Assembly (NCBI GenBank): GCA_963696025.1
Contig: CAVOII010000009.1
Span: 62,001-126,000 of the forward strand
DNA length: 64,000 nt
DNA from: JABCYV01 sp963696025
GTDB lineage: Bacteria > Acidobacteriota > Terriglobia > Terriglobales > Acidobacteriaceae
Reading direction: 5' to 3'
The position numbers and the translations under genes were made by a program. Positions 25,660 to 33,523 of this stretch are shown piece after piece (position 1 is the stretch's first letter; the number at the start of each line of letters is the position of its first letter). A model generated the notes under the pieces. The model searched no databases and was not told the origin of the DNA. It was given only the letters and a program-made list of their open reading frames with translations.

Positions 25660-26301
25660 ATGGAGCATCCCTGCTACAAATGTGGCGCTGCGGTCGAGGA
25701 AGGAATCGCCTTCTGCCCGCATTGCAATGCCCCACAAATCCGAGTCCCCGGAGTCGAATCCGCTGTGCCTTCAGTAATGGCGCCGGACTTCTCGTATTCT
25801 GTCGCCACGTTATCCACGTCGATCCAATGGCCGCAAGCTCTTCCTGCGGCGGCCGTCGCCGGGCTGGTGGCAGCGGTTCTCGCCCTGGTGCCTCTCGGAG
25901 GCTTTGGGCTGGGAACGCTCTCAGCTGGCTTTCTCTCAGTGCTGCTCTACCGTCGTCGCAATCCCGCCTTCAACCCAACTCCGGGGATGGGAGCAAAGCT
26001 GGGCGCAGTAAGCGGAGCCCTGGCTTTTGCATTTCTGACTGCCTTCCTGGTTCTGTGGGCTACGATTTTCCGCACCGCCGGACAGATTCGCCAGACCGTG
26101 ATGGAAGCCGTCGAGCAATCCGCCGCTCGCAGTTCCAATCCGCCGCAAGCCCAACAGGCTCTCGAATTCCTTAAGACCCCCGCTGGCTTTGTCGTGATGA
26201 TGGTCGTGGTCTTAATCACAATGTTCGTCGTCTTCCTGATTTTTTCAAGCGTGGGTGGTGCGATTGGGGCGGTCCTCCTACGGCGTAAGGACAGGCTGTA
26301 G
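25660..26301 (+). CDS. Zinc-ribbon membrane protein of unknown function
   Basis: 213 residues. The N-terminal zinc ribbon CYKCGAAVEEGIAFCPHC (residues about 5-22) precedes about four membrane helices (AAAVAGLVAAVLALVPLGGF, GAVSGALAFAFLTAFLVLW, FVVMMVVVLITMFVVFLIF and a Gly-rich last one ending VLLRRKDRL). This is a common layout in Acidobacteriota for proteins with no known role. I chose ATG 25660, 9 nt after TACTTT; a GTG at 25639 would add seven residues. Confidence 0.78.
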   Translation: MEHPCYKCGAAVEEGIAFCPHCNAPQIRVPGVESAVPSVMAPDFSYSVATLSTSIQWPQALPAAAVAGLVAAVLALVPLGGFGLGTLSAGFLSVLLYRRRNPAFNPTPGMGAKLGAVSGALAFAFLTAFLVLWATIFRTAGQIRQTVMEAVEQSAARSSNPPQAQQALEFLKTPAGFVVMMVVVLITMFVVFLIFSSVGGAIGAVLLRRKDRL

Positions 26302-26405
26302 ACGCAAAGTCAGCCGACTTTCAGGGATTTCCATGCTGCAGCGAGGCCTCGAGGTATCTGGATTTGCCCTGTTCTGCCTCCTTGCCCAGAAAGCCTTGCC
26401 CCGCG

Positions 26406-26411
26406 TATGAT
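26406..26411 (+). promoter_or_regulatory. Probable -10 element of the pyrBC transcript
   Basis: TATGAT ends 9 nt before the ATG of the short leader ORF at 26421. If this is the promoter, the mRNA begins at that ATG and pyrB itself has a leader of about 44 nt. Confidence 0.4.
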
Positions 26412-26420
26412 GCAGCGTCC

Positions 26421-26468
26421 ATGACCCCGAGATTTGGATATACCATCCGCGTCGCGACGAGCACATGA
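26421..26468 (+). CDS. Short upstream ORF overlapping the pyrB start
   Basis: ATG at 26421 opens a 15-codon frame (MTPRFGYTIRVATST) whose TGA overlaps the pyrB ATG as ATGA at 26465-26468. pyrB has only a weak Shine-Dalgarno sequence (GACGAG), so translation of this short ORF could deliver ribosomes to pyrB. No U-run or hairpin like that of the enterobacterial pyrBI attenuator is visible, so regulation by UTP is only a guess. It could be chance. Confidence 0.4.
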   Translation: MTPRFGYTIRVATST

Positions 26469-27388
26469 GCACACCTGCACGTGGTTCTCTGCTGGGGATC
26501 GAACATCTCGATGCAGGAGAAATTCTGGGCTTGTTTAAGCTCGCCCGTCGGATGAATCCGCTCAAGCCGCGGCCGTTGCTACGCGGCAAGCGCGTGCTGC
26601 TTCTTTTTTACGAAGCTTCCACCCGCACTCGCAGCTCGTTCGAAATCGCGGCCAAGTCCATGGGCGCGATGACCACTCTTGTGCTCTCCAGCGGATCCAG
26701 TATCGAGAAAGGCGAGTCGCTGCTCGATACAGCCTACACTCTCCGCGCAGTCGGTGCCGACGTTATCGTGGTGCGCCATCCCCAGGCCGGCGCTCCCGTG
26801 CTTATGGCCAGACATCTCGACATTCCCGTGGTGAATGCCGGCGATGGCATGCACGAACACCCCTCGCAGGCATTGCTTGACGCCTATACCATCCTGCGTC
26901 ACAAGAAGACGCTCAAAGGTCTGCAGCTAGCCATCGTTGGCGACATCTATCACAGCCGCGTGGCTCGTTCCGCGATTCATCTTCTGGGTAAGTTTGGAGC
27001 TCGCGTTACTCTTTGCGGCCCACCGGAATTTCTCCCGGAAGTGGCGACCAGCCTAGCTCCCGGCTTGCACATTACCCGCACCGTGGAAGATGCCGTCCGC
27101 GGCGCCGACGTCATCATGGTGCTGCGGGTGCAAAAAGAGCGCCTCGCTGGAGTGAAAATCAGCCTGCAGAGTTACATCGAGCGCTACCAGATCACCGTGC
27201 CGCGCGTGAAACTGGCGAAACGTGATGCCATGGTGATGCATCCCGGGCCGATCATCCGCGGACTGGAGCTTACCTGGGAAGTGGCCGACTGCCCGCAGTC
27301 GGCGATTGTCGAAGAAGTGCGCAATGGCGTACCCGTGCGAATGGCGATTTTAGCGAAGGCGATGGGAAGGCAACCTCGCTCAGGATGA
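26465..27388 (+). CDS. pyrB: Aspartate carbamoyltransferase catalytic subunit
   Basis: Second step of pyrimidine synthesis: carbamoyl phosphate plus aspartate to N-carbamoylaspartate. 307 residues. The carbamoyl-phosphate motif STRTRSSFE, the HPSQALLDAYT motif and the HPGPIIRG loop of the aspartate domain are all present. There is no pyrI regulatory subunit nearby, consistent with a class that works with or beside dihydroorotase. It is followed 31 bp later by pyrC, so the two form an operon. Confidence 0.96.
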   Translation: MSTPARGSLLGIEHLDAGEILGLFKLARRMNPLKPRPLLRGKRVLLLFYEASTRTRSSFEIAAKSMGAMTTLVLSSGSSIEKGESLLDTAYTLRAVGADVIVVRHPQAGAPVLMARHLDIPVVNAGDGMHEHPSQALLDAYTILRHKKTLKGLQLAIVGDIYHSRVARSAIHLLGKFGARVTLCGPPEFLPEVATSLAPGLHITRTVEDAVRGADVIMVLRVQKERLAGVKISLQSYIERYQITVPRVKLAKRDAMVMHPGPIIRGLELTWEVADCPQSAIVEEVRNGVPVRMAILAKAMGRQPRSG

Positions 27389-27419
27389 CTGCGACGATGC
27401 CGAATTTGCGGAGATTCGC

Positions 27420-28724
27420 GTGAATCAGCAGAGAGCACACAGTCTATTGATCAAAGGCGGGCACCTGGTGGATCCCGCCGCCAGGATCAACGCTTCCATG
27501 GATGTCCTCCTGCGCGACGGCCGTGTGGCCGAGATTGCGCTGCCCAACAAGATCCGCGACGGCGCGGACGAAAAGTTTGACGCGCGCGGCCTGATCGTGG
27601 CTCCCGGGTTCATCGATCTGCACGTTCATTTACGCGAGCCCGGTCAGAGCTACAAGGAGACGATCGCATCAGGCACAGCCGCCGCGGCTGCGGGTGGATT
27701 CACCTCCATCTGCTGCATGCCCAACACTCATCCGGTAGTCGATTCGCCGGAATGGGTGACTTGGATTCAGCAAGCCGAGCGCGGCGCTGTGATCAACGTA
27801 TTCCCCATTGCTGCCGCCACAAAGGCCAGCAAAGGCGCGGTCCTCACCGATTTCCGTGGATTGCAGCGAGCCGGCGCTGTGGCCGTTACCGACGACGGCA
27901 AGCCCATCCTGGGCAACGACATCATGCGAGAGACGCTGCGATTGGCGTCCGAACTCAACCTCCCAGTGATTCAGCACGCGGAAGATACGCGCATGACCGA
28001 ACATGGTTCCATGAATGACGGGCCCACGTCATTTCGTCTGGGGCTGCGCGGCATGAAAGCGATTGCTGAGGCGTCAATCGCTGAGCGCGACGTCCAACTT
28101 GCTCAGCAGTTCGCGGGCGCGCGCCTGCATGTGGCGCATCTCTCAACTGCGGATGCACTCAAGGCCGTGCGTCGTGGCAAGCGCAGCAAAGCCCGCATCA
28201 CTTGTGAAGTGACGCCGCATCACTTTACGCTGGTCGATGAGAACGTAGGCGACTACGACACCAATTTCAAGATGAATCCGCCGTTACGGTCGGCTTCTGA
28301 TCGCGAGGCCATCCTGGTGGCGCTCGCAGATGGCACCGTGGACGCCATTGCCACCGATCACGCCCCGCATGCTCCCCATGAAAAGATCATCGAGTTCGAG
28401 CGTGCGCTTTTTGGAGTGACCGGCCTGGAGACCGCTCTCGGCGTCGCTGTCACCCGGCTGCATCGCGAGCACCGGATTCCGCTGGCACGGATCGTCGAGC
28501 TTTTCACCGCGGGCCCGGCGCGAGTGGTCGATATCAAAGGCCGCGGAAGCCTCGCACGCGGTAATCAGGCCGATGTCACGATCTTCGATCCCAAAAAGCG
28601 ATGGACGTTTGAAGCCGCGAAGTCCCGCTCCAAGTCGCGGAATACGCCGTTTGACGGCTGGCAGCTTATGGGAAAAATTGTAGCCACGATTGTCGGCGGG
28701 CGAGTTGTGTACAGGGCAGATTAG
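27420..28724 (+). CDS. pyrC: Dihydroorotase (type I, PyrC)
   Basis: Third step of pyrimidine synthesis: cyclises carbamoylaspartate to dihydroorotate. It has 434 residues. Zinc ligands in HVHLREPGQ, the later His of IQHAEDTRM and VAHLSTADA, and the catalytic Asp in TDHAPHAPHEK are present; this is the class typical of Bacillus and of pyrB-linked enzymes. GTG start at 27420 with GGAG 6 nt upstream. All catalytic residues are intact, unlike inactive pDHO proteins. It lies 31 bp after pyrB. Confidence 0.95.
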   Translation: MNQQRAHSLLIKGGHLVDPAARINASMDVLLRDGRVAEIALPNKIRDGADEKFDARGLIVAPGFIDLHVHLREPGQSYKETIASGTAAAAAGGFTSICCMPNTHPVVDSPEWVTWIQQAERGAVINVFPIAAATKASKGAVLTDFRGLQRAGAVAVTDDGKPILGNDIMRETLRLASELNLPVIQHAEDTRMTEHGSMNDGPTSFRLGLRGMKAIAEASIAERDVQLAQQFAGARLHVAHLSTADALKAVRRGKRSKARITCEVTPHHFTLVDENVGDYDTNFKMNPPLRSASDREAILVALADGTVDAIATDHAPHAPHEKIIEFERALFGVTGLETALGVAVTRLHREHRIPLARIVELFTAGPARVVDIKGRGSLARGNQADVTIFDPKKRWTFEAAKSRSKSRNTPFDGWQLMGKIVATIVGGRVVYRAD

Positions 28725-28853
28725 CATCCCGCAATCCCAGAAGTGTTCCACATGGAACGTTCCAACCTACCTAAGTAGTGTATTTGCAGCGGTTTGTCTA
28801 GTACTACCGAAGCCGCAGAAATACCTGACGGCTTTCGTCGAACCTGATGCGTT

Positions 28854-28871
28854 TATACATTTAGATGTATA
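28854..28871. promoter_or_regulatory. Palindromic operator-like site upstream of the toxin-antitoxin pair
   Basis: TATACAT (28854-28860), spacer TTAG, ATGTATA (28865-28871): a perfect 7-bp inverted repeat in a locally AT-rich stretch. It overlaps the -10 candidates TATATT/TATTAT at 28868-28875. Position and symmetry fit autorepression by a HigA-type antitoxin. Confidence 0.5.
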
Positions 28872-28945
28872 TTATTGGATGAATTCCTGTTACACTTTCC
28901 TGGTGGCGAAGGGGTGTCCGAATTCCCTAAGGACGCACTGATTGC

Positions 28946-29287
28946 TTGGGAAGGCGATTCGAAGGAGTCATCAGTTCGTTCCCGGATGAGGCCAAGCAGA
29001 ACCTGGGATTCCAGTTGCGTCTTTTGCAACAAGGGCAGCAGCCGACGGACTACCGGGCAATGAGAACAGTCGGACCGGGAGGTTTCGAGCTCCGGGATCA
29101 GGATGACCGGGCATGGTATCGCGTGATCTATCTGTCGAGAATCCAGGATGTGGTCCATGTGCTGCATTGCTTTGAAAAGAGGAGCCGGGAGACCCCAGCA
29201 AAGGAAATCAACACGGCGAGACAGCGGCTCAAGGTAGTCAGGGCGCGCATGACGCAGGAGGAAAAGCATGGCAAGCGAGAACAGTAA
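28946..29287 (+). CDS. HigB-like toxin (Gp49/DUF891, RelE superfamily), N terminus frameshifted
   Basis: Toxin of the RelE/HigB superfamily, presumed ribosome-dependent mRNase. The visible frame has 113 residues from TTG 28946. Family motifs: SSFPDEAKQNLGFQLRLLQQ, GPGGFELRDQD, WYRVIYLSRI, VVHVLHCFEKRS and the ARQRLK end. The normal N terminus (W-x-GDS) is in a different frame: from GTG 28914 it reads SEFPKDALIAWEGDSKE and would join VISSFP if one G were added at about 28967. Either an indel has inactivated or altered it, or the sequence has an error. It overlaps the antitoxin gene by 20 nt. Confidence 0.78.
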   Translation: MGRRFEGVISSFPDEAKQNLGFQLRLLQQGQQPTDYRAMRTVGPGGFELRDQDDRAWYRVIYLSRIQDVVHVLHCFEKRSRETPAKEINTARQRLKVVRARMTQEEKHGKREQ

Positions 29288-29603
29288 GCCAGCCCACATC
29301 ACGCGGGAAAACGTCCTCGATGCCCTGGGATTCGCGCCGGAGCAAGCCACGGCCTTGAAGTTCAAGGCCGATTTGTATCAGGCAATTTTGAAGTACGCTC
29401 GCAAGTATTCGCAAAAGCAGTTGCAAGCGATTCTGGGAGAACCGCAGCCCCGTGTAAGCGAACTGCTGAATGGGAAAATCGCGAACAAGAGCGTAGACAA
29501 GCTGCTCTACTACGCAGGGCGGCTGGGAATTGAGGCCAAAGCCAGATTCCCCCAAACCAACCAAGCCATCATTCGCCGAGAACTTGCCGCGACGACGCGT
29601 TGA
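29268..29603 (+). CDS. HigA-like antitoxin, XRE-family HTH protein
   Basis: DNA-binding antitoxin of 111 residues. It begins with the ENVLDALGFAPEQATALKFK helix pair common in these antitoxins. Then comes a Cro/C1-type HTH: KYSQKQLQAILGEPQPRVSELLNG, where PRVSELLNG is the recognition helix. It probably binds the palindrome at 28854 and neutralises the toxin encoded just upstream. The toxin-first order is that of higBA modules. ATG 29268 with AGGAGG 10 nt upstream, inside the toxin gene. Confidence 0.85.
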   Translation: MASENSKPAHITRENVLDALGFAPEQATALKFKADLYQAILKYARKYSQKQLQAILGEPQPRVSELLNGKIANKSVDKLLYYAGRLGIEAKARFPQTNQAIIRRELAATTR

Positions 29604-29691
29604 CGCGGCTTTCCAGCAACACTGGATCTAAAACACTGCAACTTGACCCGCCGCTCCATTAAGATGCAAATTGAGAATTTGGTAGGCGCAG

Positions 29692-30548
29692 ATGGAGAAG
29701 ACGATCGAAAACCTCAATGACTCGCAGCTAGAGGCCAAGTTGGCGGAGATTCTCGGTACTTGGCCGCTCTACCGCGAGTTCAGTACACCGGTTCTGGTTT
29801 TCAATACCTGCCAGAGCGGATCAAGTTTTTCTGCGAACAATGCGGCAAGGAGCAGATCTGGCAGCAGGTGCTAGAGCGAAATCAGCGACAACGAGGCGAC
29901 AGGGGTTTCCTGCCGAGGGCATTCAGATGCAGAAACTGTAAAGGAGCAACTCCTTCACATCGCCTATGAATGGTCGCAGGTCTCTGAAGAAAAGGACGGA
30001 AGGAGGGAATCGCATTTCCTGCTTCGGAAACACGGCCAATGGCCGACGTTAGAGGAAAAGGTCAGTCCCGAGCTTGAAGAGGCCTGAAAGGTAGCGACGA
30101 CCTTGCTTTTTATAAGAGGGCCTTGAGGCTGCGCAACTTCGGGTACGGCATTGGGGCAATGGGCTACATGCGCCGGGTAATCGAGAGCCACATGAACGAG
30201 ATGCTCGACATCCTATACGAACAAGCCAAGAACGACGCACTGGAATCGTTGCCCGATACAGAAAAGATCAAGACGCTCCGCTTCGCCGACAAGCTCGAAC
30301 AAGCAGCCCGCCTGTTTCCCAGGTATCTAATCCCGGATGGCCTGCCCAAACCCGCTCGGCCACTCTACGTGCTAACTAGCGATGCGCTGCACAATCTCCC
30401 GGAGGATGATGCTGTCGCCCTGTTCGATCAGTGTAGGGCCGTATTCGAACAGGTGTTTTCGGACCTGCGGCCGCACATCAAGAAAAACAAGCGTTTTGTA
30501 AGGAACTTGCGTGATCTTGCGGAAGCAGCTGCAAAGTCCAAGAAGTAA
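29692..30548 (+). pseudogene. Zinc-ribbon protein of unknown function, broken by three frameshifts
   Basis: One ancestral gene of about 285 codons in three frame changes. Segment 1: MEKTIENLNDSQLEAKLAEI to WPLYREF (to about 29781). Segment 2: YTGSGFQYLPERIKFFCEQC ... FRCRNCK, a zinc ribbon with two CxxC knuckles (to about 29943). Segment 3: EQLLHIAYEWSQV to EKVSPELEEA (to about 30084). Segment 4: GSDDLAFYKRALRLRNFGYG to the stop at 30548. Restoring one C at 29781/29782, removing one G at 29943/29944 and adding one C at 30084/30085 makes it continuous. Family unknown. The last 142 residues remain open on their own from 30123. Real decay or sequence errors are both possible. Confidence 0.65.
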
Positions 30549-30572
30549 TCTCCCTGCCGGCCTTCCTCGCCC

Positions 30573-31787
30573 CTATCCCACAATCCCCATTCTCTTTCCC
30601 ACTCTCTTTAGCACCTCCAATGCCTCTTCCAACTCTTGTTCTGTGTGGGTCGCCGTCATGATTGTCCGAATGCGGGCTTTGCCTTCGGGGACGGTTGGGA
30701 AAGCGATACCGGTGCCCATGACGCCCTCTTTGAACAGCTCGCGGGAAAAGTCCATGGTGAGTTTGCCGTCGCCGATGATGATGGGCGTGATCGGCGTTTC
30801 GCTGGCGGGCGTGGTTTTGCCGCCGATGTCGAAGCCGAGCAGTCCCAATTCTTTTTTCCAGAAGCGCGTGTTCTCCCAGAGTTGCCTGATGCGCTCGGGT
30901 TCGTTTTCCAGCACATCGAAGGCGGCGATGCAGGTCGCCGCCACAGACGGCGGATGCGAAGTCGAAAACAGGAACGGCCGCGCGCGGTGGTATAGAAAAT
31001 CGATCAGATCGCGCGTGCCACAGACGTATCCACCCAGCGCACCAATCGCTTTCGACAGCGTTCCCACCTGGATGTCGACGCGTCCGTGGACCTTGAAATG
31101 GTCGATCGTTCCGCGTCCGTTGCGGCCGAGAACCCCCGAAGCGTGAGCATCGTCCACCATCATGATGGCACCGTATTTCTCCGCCAAATCGCACAATGCG
31201 GGCAGCGGGCCGATGTCGCCGTCCATGGAGAAGACACCGTCGGAGATCAGCAGCTTTTTCCCCGGCTCGTCTTTTACGCTGGCGAGTCTTTCCCCCGCCT
31301 GGGCGATGTTTTTGTGCTCGAAGACGAGGATCTTTGCCCGCGACAACCGAGCGCCGTCGATGATCGAAGCATGATTCAGCTGGTCGGAGACGATGAAATC
31401 GTCTTTGCCCAGCACCGCCGAAACTGTGCCCGCATTGGCCGCAAATCCTGACTGGAAGACGACACAGGCTTCGACATTCTTGAAGCGCGCAATCTTCTCT
31501 TCCAATTCCATGTGGATTTTCATGGTGCCAGCGATGGTGCGCACTGCGCCCGATCCCACGCCGTACTTGCGCGTGGCCTCAAGCGCTGCCTCGCGCAGCT
31601 TGGGATGCGTGGTCAGGCCGAGATAATTGTTTGAGGCGAGATTGATGACCTTCTTTCCGTCGAAAGTGCAGACCGGCGCTTGCTCGTCCTCCAGCACGCG
31701 CAGGTGGAAGTGAGTGCCCTTAGCCCTAAGATCGTTCAACTGATCGGTGAGATAGGAAAGCGGATCGACGCGGGTCGTGGTCGGCAT
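30573..31787 (-). CDS. kbl: Glycine C-acetyltransferase (2-amino-3-ketobutyrate CoA ligase)
   Basis: PLP enzyme of the alpha-oxoamine synthase family: glycine plus acetyl-CoA to 2-amino-3-oxobutyrate, used in threonine breakdown. 404 residues. Motifs: SNNYLGLTTHP, SDQLNHASIIDGARLS, VDDAHASGVLG and the PLP-lysine site GTLSKAIGALGG. 8-amino-7-oxononanoate synthase (bioF) is a close relative, but the MELEEKIARFK and FNVEACVVFQSGFAAN regions and length fit the Kbl branch better. No threonine dehydrogenase is adjacent. ATG 31787 has GGGAG 7 nt upstream. Confidence 0.87.
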   Translation of the reverse strand: MPTTTRVDPLSYLTDQLNDLRAKGTHFHLRVLEDEQAPVCTFDGKKVINLASNNYLGLTTHPKLREAALEATRKYGVGSGAVRTIAGTMKIHMELEEKIARFKNVEACVVFQSGFAANAGTVSAVLGKDDFIVSDQLNHASIIDGARLSRAKILVFEHKNIAQAGERLASVKDEPGKKLLISDGVFSMDGDIGPLPALCDLAEKYGAIMMVDDAHASGVLGRNGRGTIDHFKVHGRVDIQVGTLSKAIGALGGYVCGTRDLIDFLYHRARPFLFSTSHPPSVAATCIAAFDVLENEPERIRQLWENTRFWKKELGLLGFDIGGKTTPASETPITPIIIGDGKLTMDFSRELFKEGVMGTGIAFPTVPEGKARIRTIMTATHTEQELEEALEVLKRVGKRMGIVG

Positions 31788-31923
31788 TTGTGTCTCCCAG
31801 ATTGAAGATCGCAGGCGACGCAGGATCGAAGACCCACCAGTTTAATACTTGCGAGTGAGAGGAGGAAAATGCGTTTGCCGAGATGGAGAATCTCTAGAAT
31901 GAAAGAAGCGGATCTCAGTTCAT

Positions 31924-31944
31924 TGTTCTCGGTTCTCAGGTCTC
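31924..31944 (+). repeat. Tandem heptamers overlapping the 3' end of the HAD gene
   Basis: TGTTCTC, GGTTCTC, AGGTCTC at 31924-31944. The same TTCTC-rich unit appears at 15367 and, inverted, at 6909. The last unit runs into the HAD stop codon at 31936. Confidence 0.65.
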
Positions 31945-32640
31945 GGCCGTGAGCGCCAAATCCGCCAGCGTTTTGAGATTGTGAACTTCTAAATCAGGCT
32001 TAGCAGTCGCCGCTTTGCCCGCACCCGCTCCGGGGCGAGGGGAGGGGCGATTTACCCAGGCGCTTGCGATGCCCAAGGATTTGGCGGGGATCACGTCATG
32101 ATAGACGCTCTGGGCGACGTGAAGCCACTGGTTCGGCTTCACCCCGATCCGTTCTTGTGCCATCTTGAAGACCGCAAGCGAAGGCTTGTAGGCGCGGGCT
32201 TGTTGTGCGGTGATAACGTCATCGAACTGAATTTCGAGACGGCGCGCAGTGGCGGCGAACAAGTCATCGTCCACGTTGGACGTAATCGCGAGCCGATATC
32301 GACTCTTGAGCCGCCGGAGGGATGGGACGGTATCGGGAAAAGGCAGCCAGTTGGCTAATGATTCCGGCAATGAGCGCGCCTCAGATTCCGAAGGCGCAAA
32401 ACCAAGATGCTCGCCGAAGCCGCGCACCACTGATTGCAAGACTTCGCGATACGGACGGAATTCTCCTTGCTCAGCCTGGGCTTCGAGTTCAGAGAAAAGT
32501 TCCAAAAGAGCTGCGTCGGAGACGGTCTTGCCATGTGCAGCGAGAATAGGACGCAGGGCGCCGAATATGCCAGTCTCCCAATCGATGAGCGTACCGTAAC
32601 AGTCGAAGGTCAGCAGTTGAAAGCGAGCGAAGTCAAGCAT
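31936..32640 (-). CDS. HAD family hydrolase (haloacid dehalogenase-like)
   Basis: Cytoplasmic phosphatase or dehalogenase of the HAD superfamily, 234 residues. Motif I LTFDCYGTLIDWETG has Asp13 and a second acidic residue replaced by Tyr (DCYGT), the pattern of type II dehalogenase-like members. Motif II TSNVDDDL, motif III Lys in AYKPSLAVFK and motif IV in HVAQSVYHDVIPAKSLG are present. The cap domain follows motif I (LRPILAAHGKTVSDAALLEL). Substrate unknown. It is separated by 22 bp from the lipoprotein gene upstream. Its end overlaps a heptamer repeat, so the last residues (ALTAET) may be repeat-derived. Confidence 0.88.
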   Translation of the reverse strand: MLDFARFQLLTFDCYGTLIDWETGIFGALRPILAAHGKTVSDAALLELFSELEAQAEQGEFRPYREVLQSVVRGFGEHLGFAPSESEARSLPESLANWLPFPDTVPSLRRLKSRYRLAITSNVDDDLFAATARRLEIQFDDVITAQQARAYKPSLAVFKMAQERIGVKPNQWLHVAQSVYHDVIPAKSLGIASAWVNRPSPRPGAGAGKAATAKPDLEVHNLKTLADLALTAET

Positions 32641-32662
32641 TGCTTTCTCTTGAGGCTGACCT

Positions 32663-33388
32663 TTATCTCACTTCCAGCGGCTGCTCCAACTTAAAGCTCA
32701 GAGCCGACTCGGCTGGGAGAACGATGTCCTTGTTGCCAGTAAATGCGGCTCCTCCAGTGCCCGCGCCGCCTCCGGCCAATGCTCCAATCGCCGCACCTTT
32801 GCCTCCACCCGCCAGTCCGCCGATCAGTGCGCCGACCGCAGCTCCGCCGCCCGCCAATACTGCGGTGCGTTTGCCCTTGCCCTTTTCTGTACGCTCGATC
32901 GAAGAAGTCTGGATGCCCTTATCAGTACCCTTCACATTGATCGAGGTAAGCTTCAGTTGCAGACGAGCGCCACCCTTGAAGCGACCAAGCGGCGCTGCGT
33001 CCACTACCACGCCGGAAGCAGCTGCCCCCGCACGAATGACCTCTCTGCCATCGACCTGAACAGGTTCAGCCAGGGTCGCCGAAAAGGCTTGGCCAGGTTG
33101 GCTCATCTTAGACCCCACGGCTTCACCCAAGCGCACCGTCAGCACTGTGCCCGCCGGCAGAATGATGGGGCGCGGAGCTTCAGCCTGGCGTTGCATGGCA
33201 GAATCAGTGGCCGGTGCCGGAGATGCTGGAGCTTGAGAGGCGGGTGCGGTTGCGGAATTCGGAGAGTTTGCCGAGTTTGCGGAATTTGCATCGCTGGCCG
33301 CCGAATCGGAACTTTTGTTGCTCTTGCAGCCCGCCAAAGCGATGGACAGACAAAGGCCCAGTGTGATTGCTGCCAAGGGGGAACGCAT
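32663..33388 (-). CDS. Glycine-zipper lipoprotein
   Basis: 241 residues. Signal peptide with lipobox LAGC (CLSIALAGCKSNKSS) predicts a lipoprotein. Next is a low-complexity ANS-type repeat (DANSANSANSPNSATAP), then a beta domain (IILPAGTVLTVRLGEAVGSK ... VDGREVIRAGAAASGVV). A Gly-rich zipper (AVLAGGGAAVGALIGGLAGG, repeated) follows before the end. Such Gly zippers insert in or span membranes. Function unknown; co-oriented with YhaM and SurA genes. ATG 33388 has GAGG 5 nt upstream. Confidence 0.8.
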   Translation of the reverse strand: MRSPLAAITLGLCLSIALAGCKSNKSSDSAASDANSANSANSPNSATAPASQAPASPAPATDSAMQRQAEAPRPIILPAGTVLTVRLGEAVGSKMSQPGQAFSATLAEPVQVDGREVIRAGAAASGVVVDAAPLGRFKGGARLQLKLTSINVKGTDKGIQTSSIERTEKGKGKRTAVLAGGGAAVGALIGGLAGGGKGAAIGALAGGGAGTGGAAFTGNKDIVLPAESALSFKLEQPLEVR

Positions 33389-33523
33389 ATTGACCTCCGT
33401 TCAGAAATGGTTGACCAGAAAATGGTGGCGCGAGATGCGAGGTTAAGACCTGGGTTCTTCCGGGAAAAACCACCCGAGTCCGGAATGGGTCGGCGTAAAT
33501 GTTACCGTGTCCTGAACTGAATG

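Noticed and set aside
28810..28834. AAGCCG...CGGCTT hairpin after pyrC as a terminator
   Set aside because: Only six base pairs with a 13-nt loop and no T-run.
31869..31952. 27-codon ORF with AGGAGG just upstream
   Set aside because: It overlaps the HAD gene end and a heptamer repeat, the Shine-Dalgarno spacing is too short, and there is no conserved feature.
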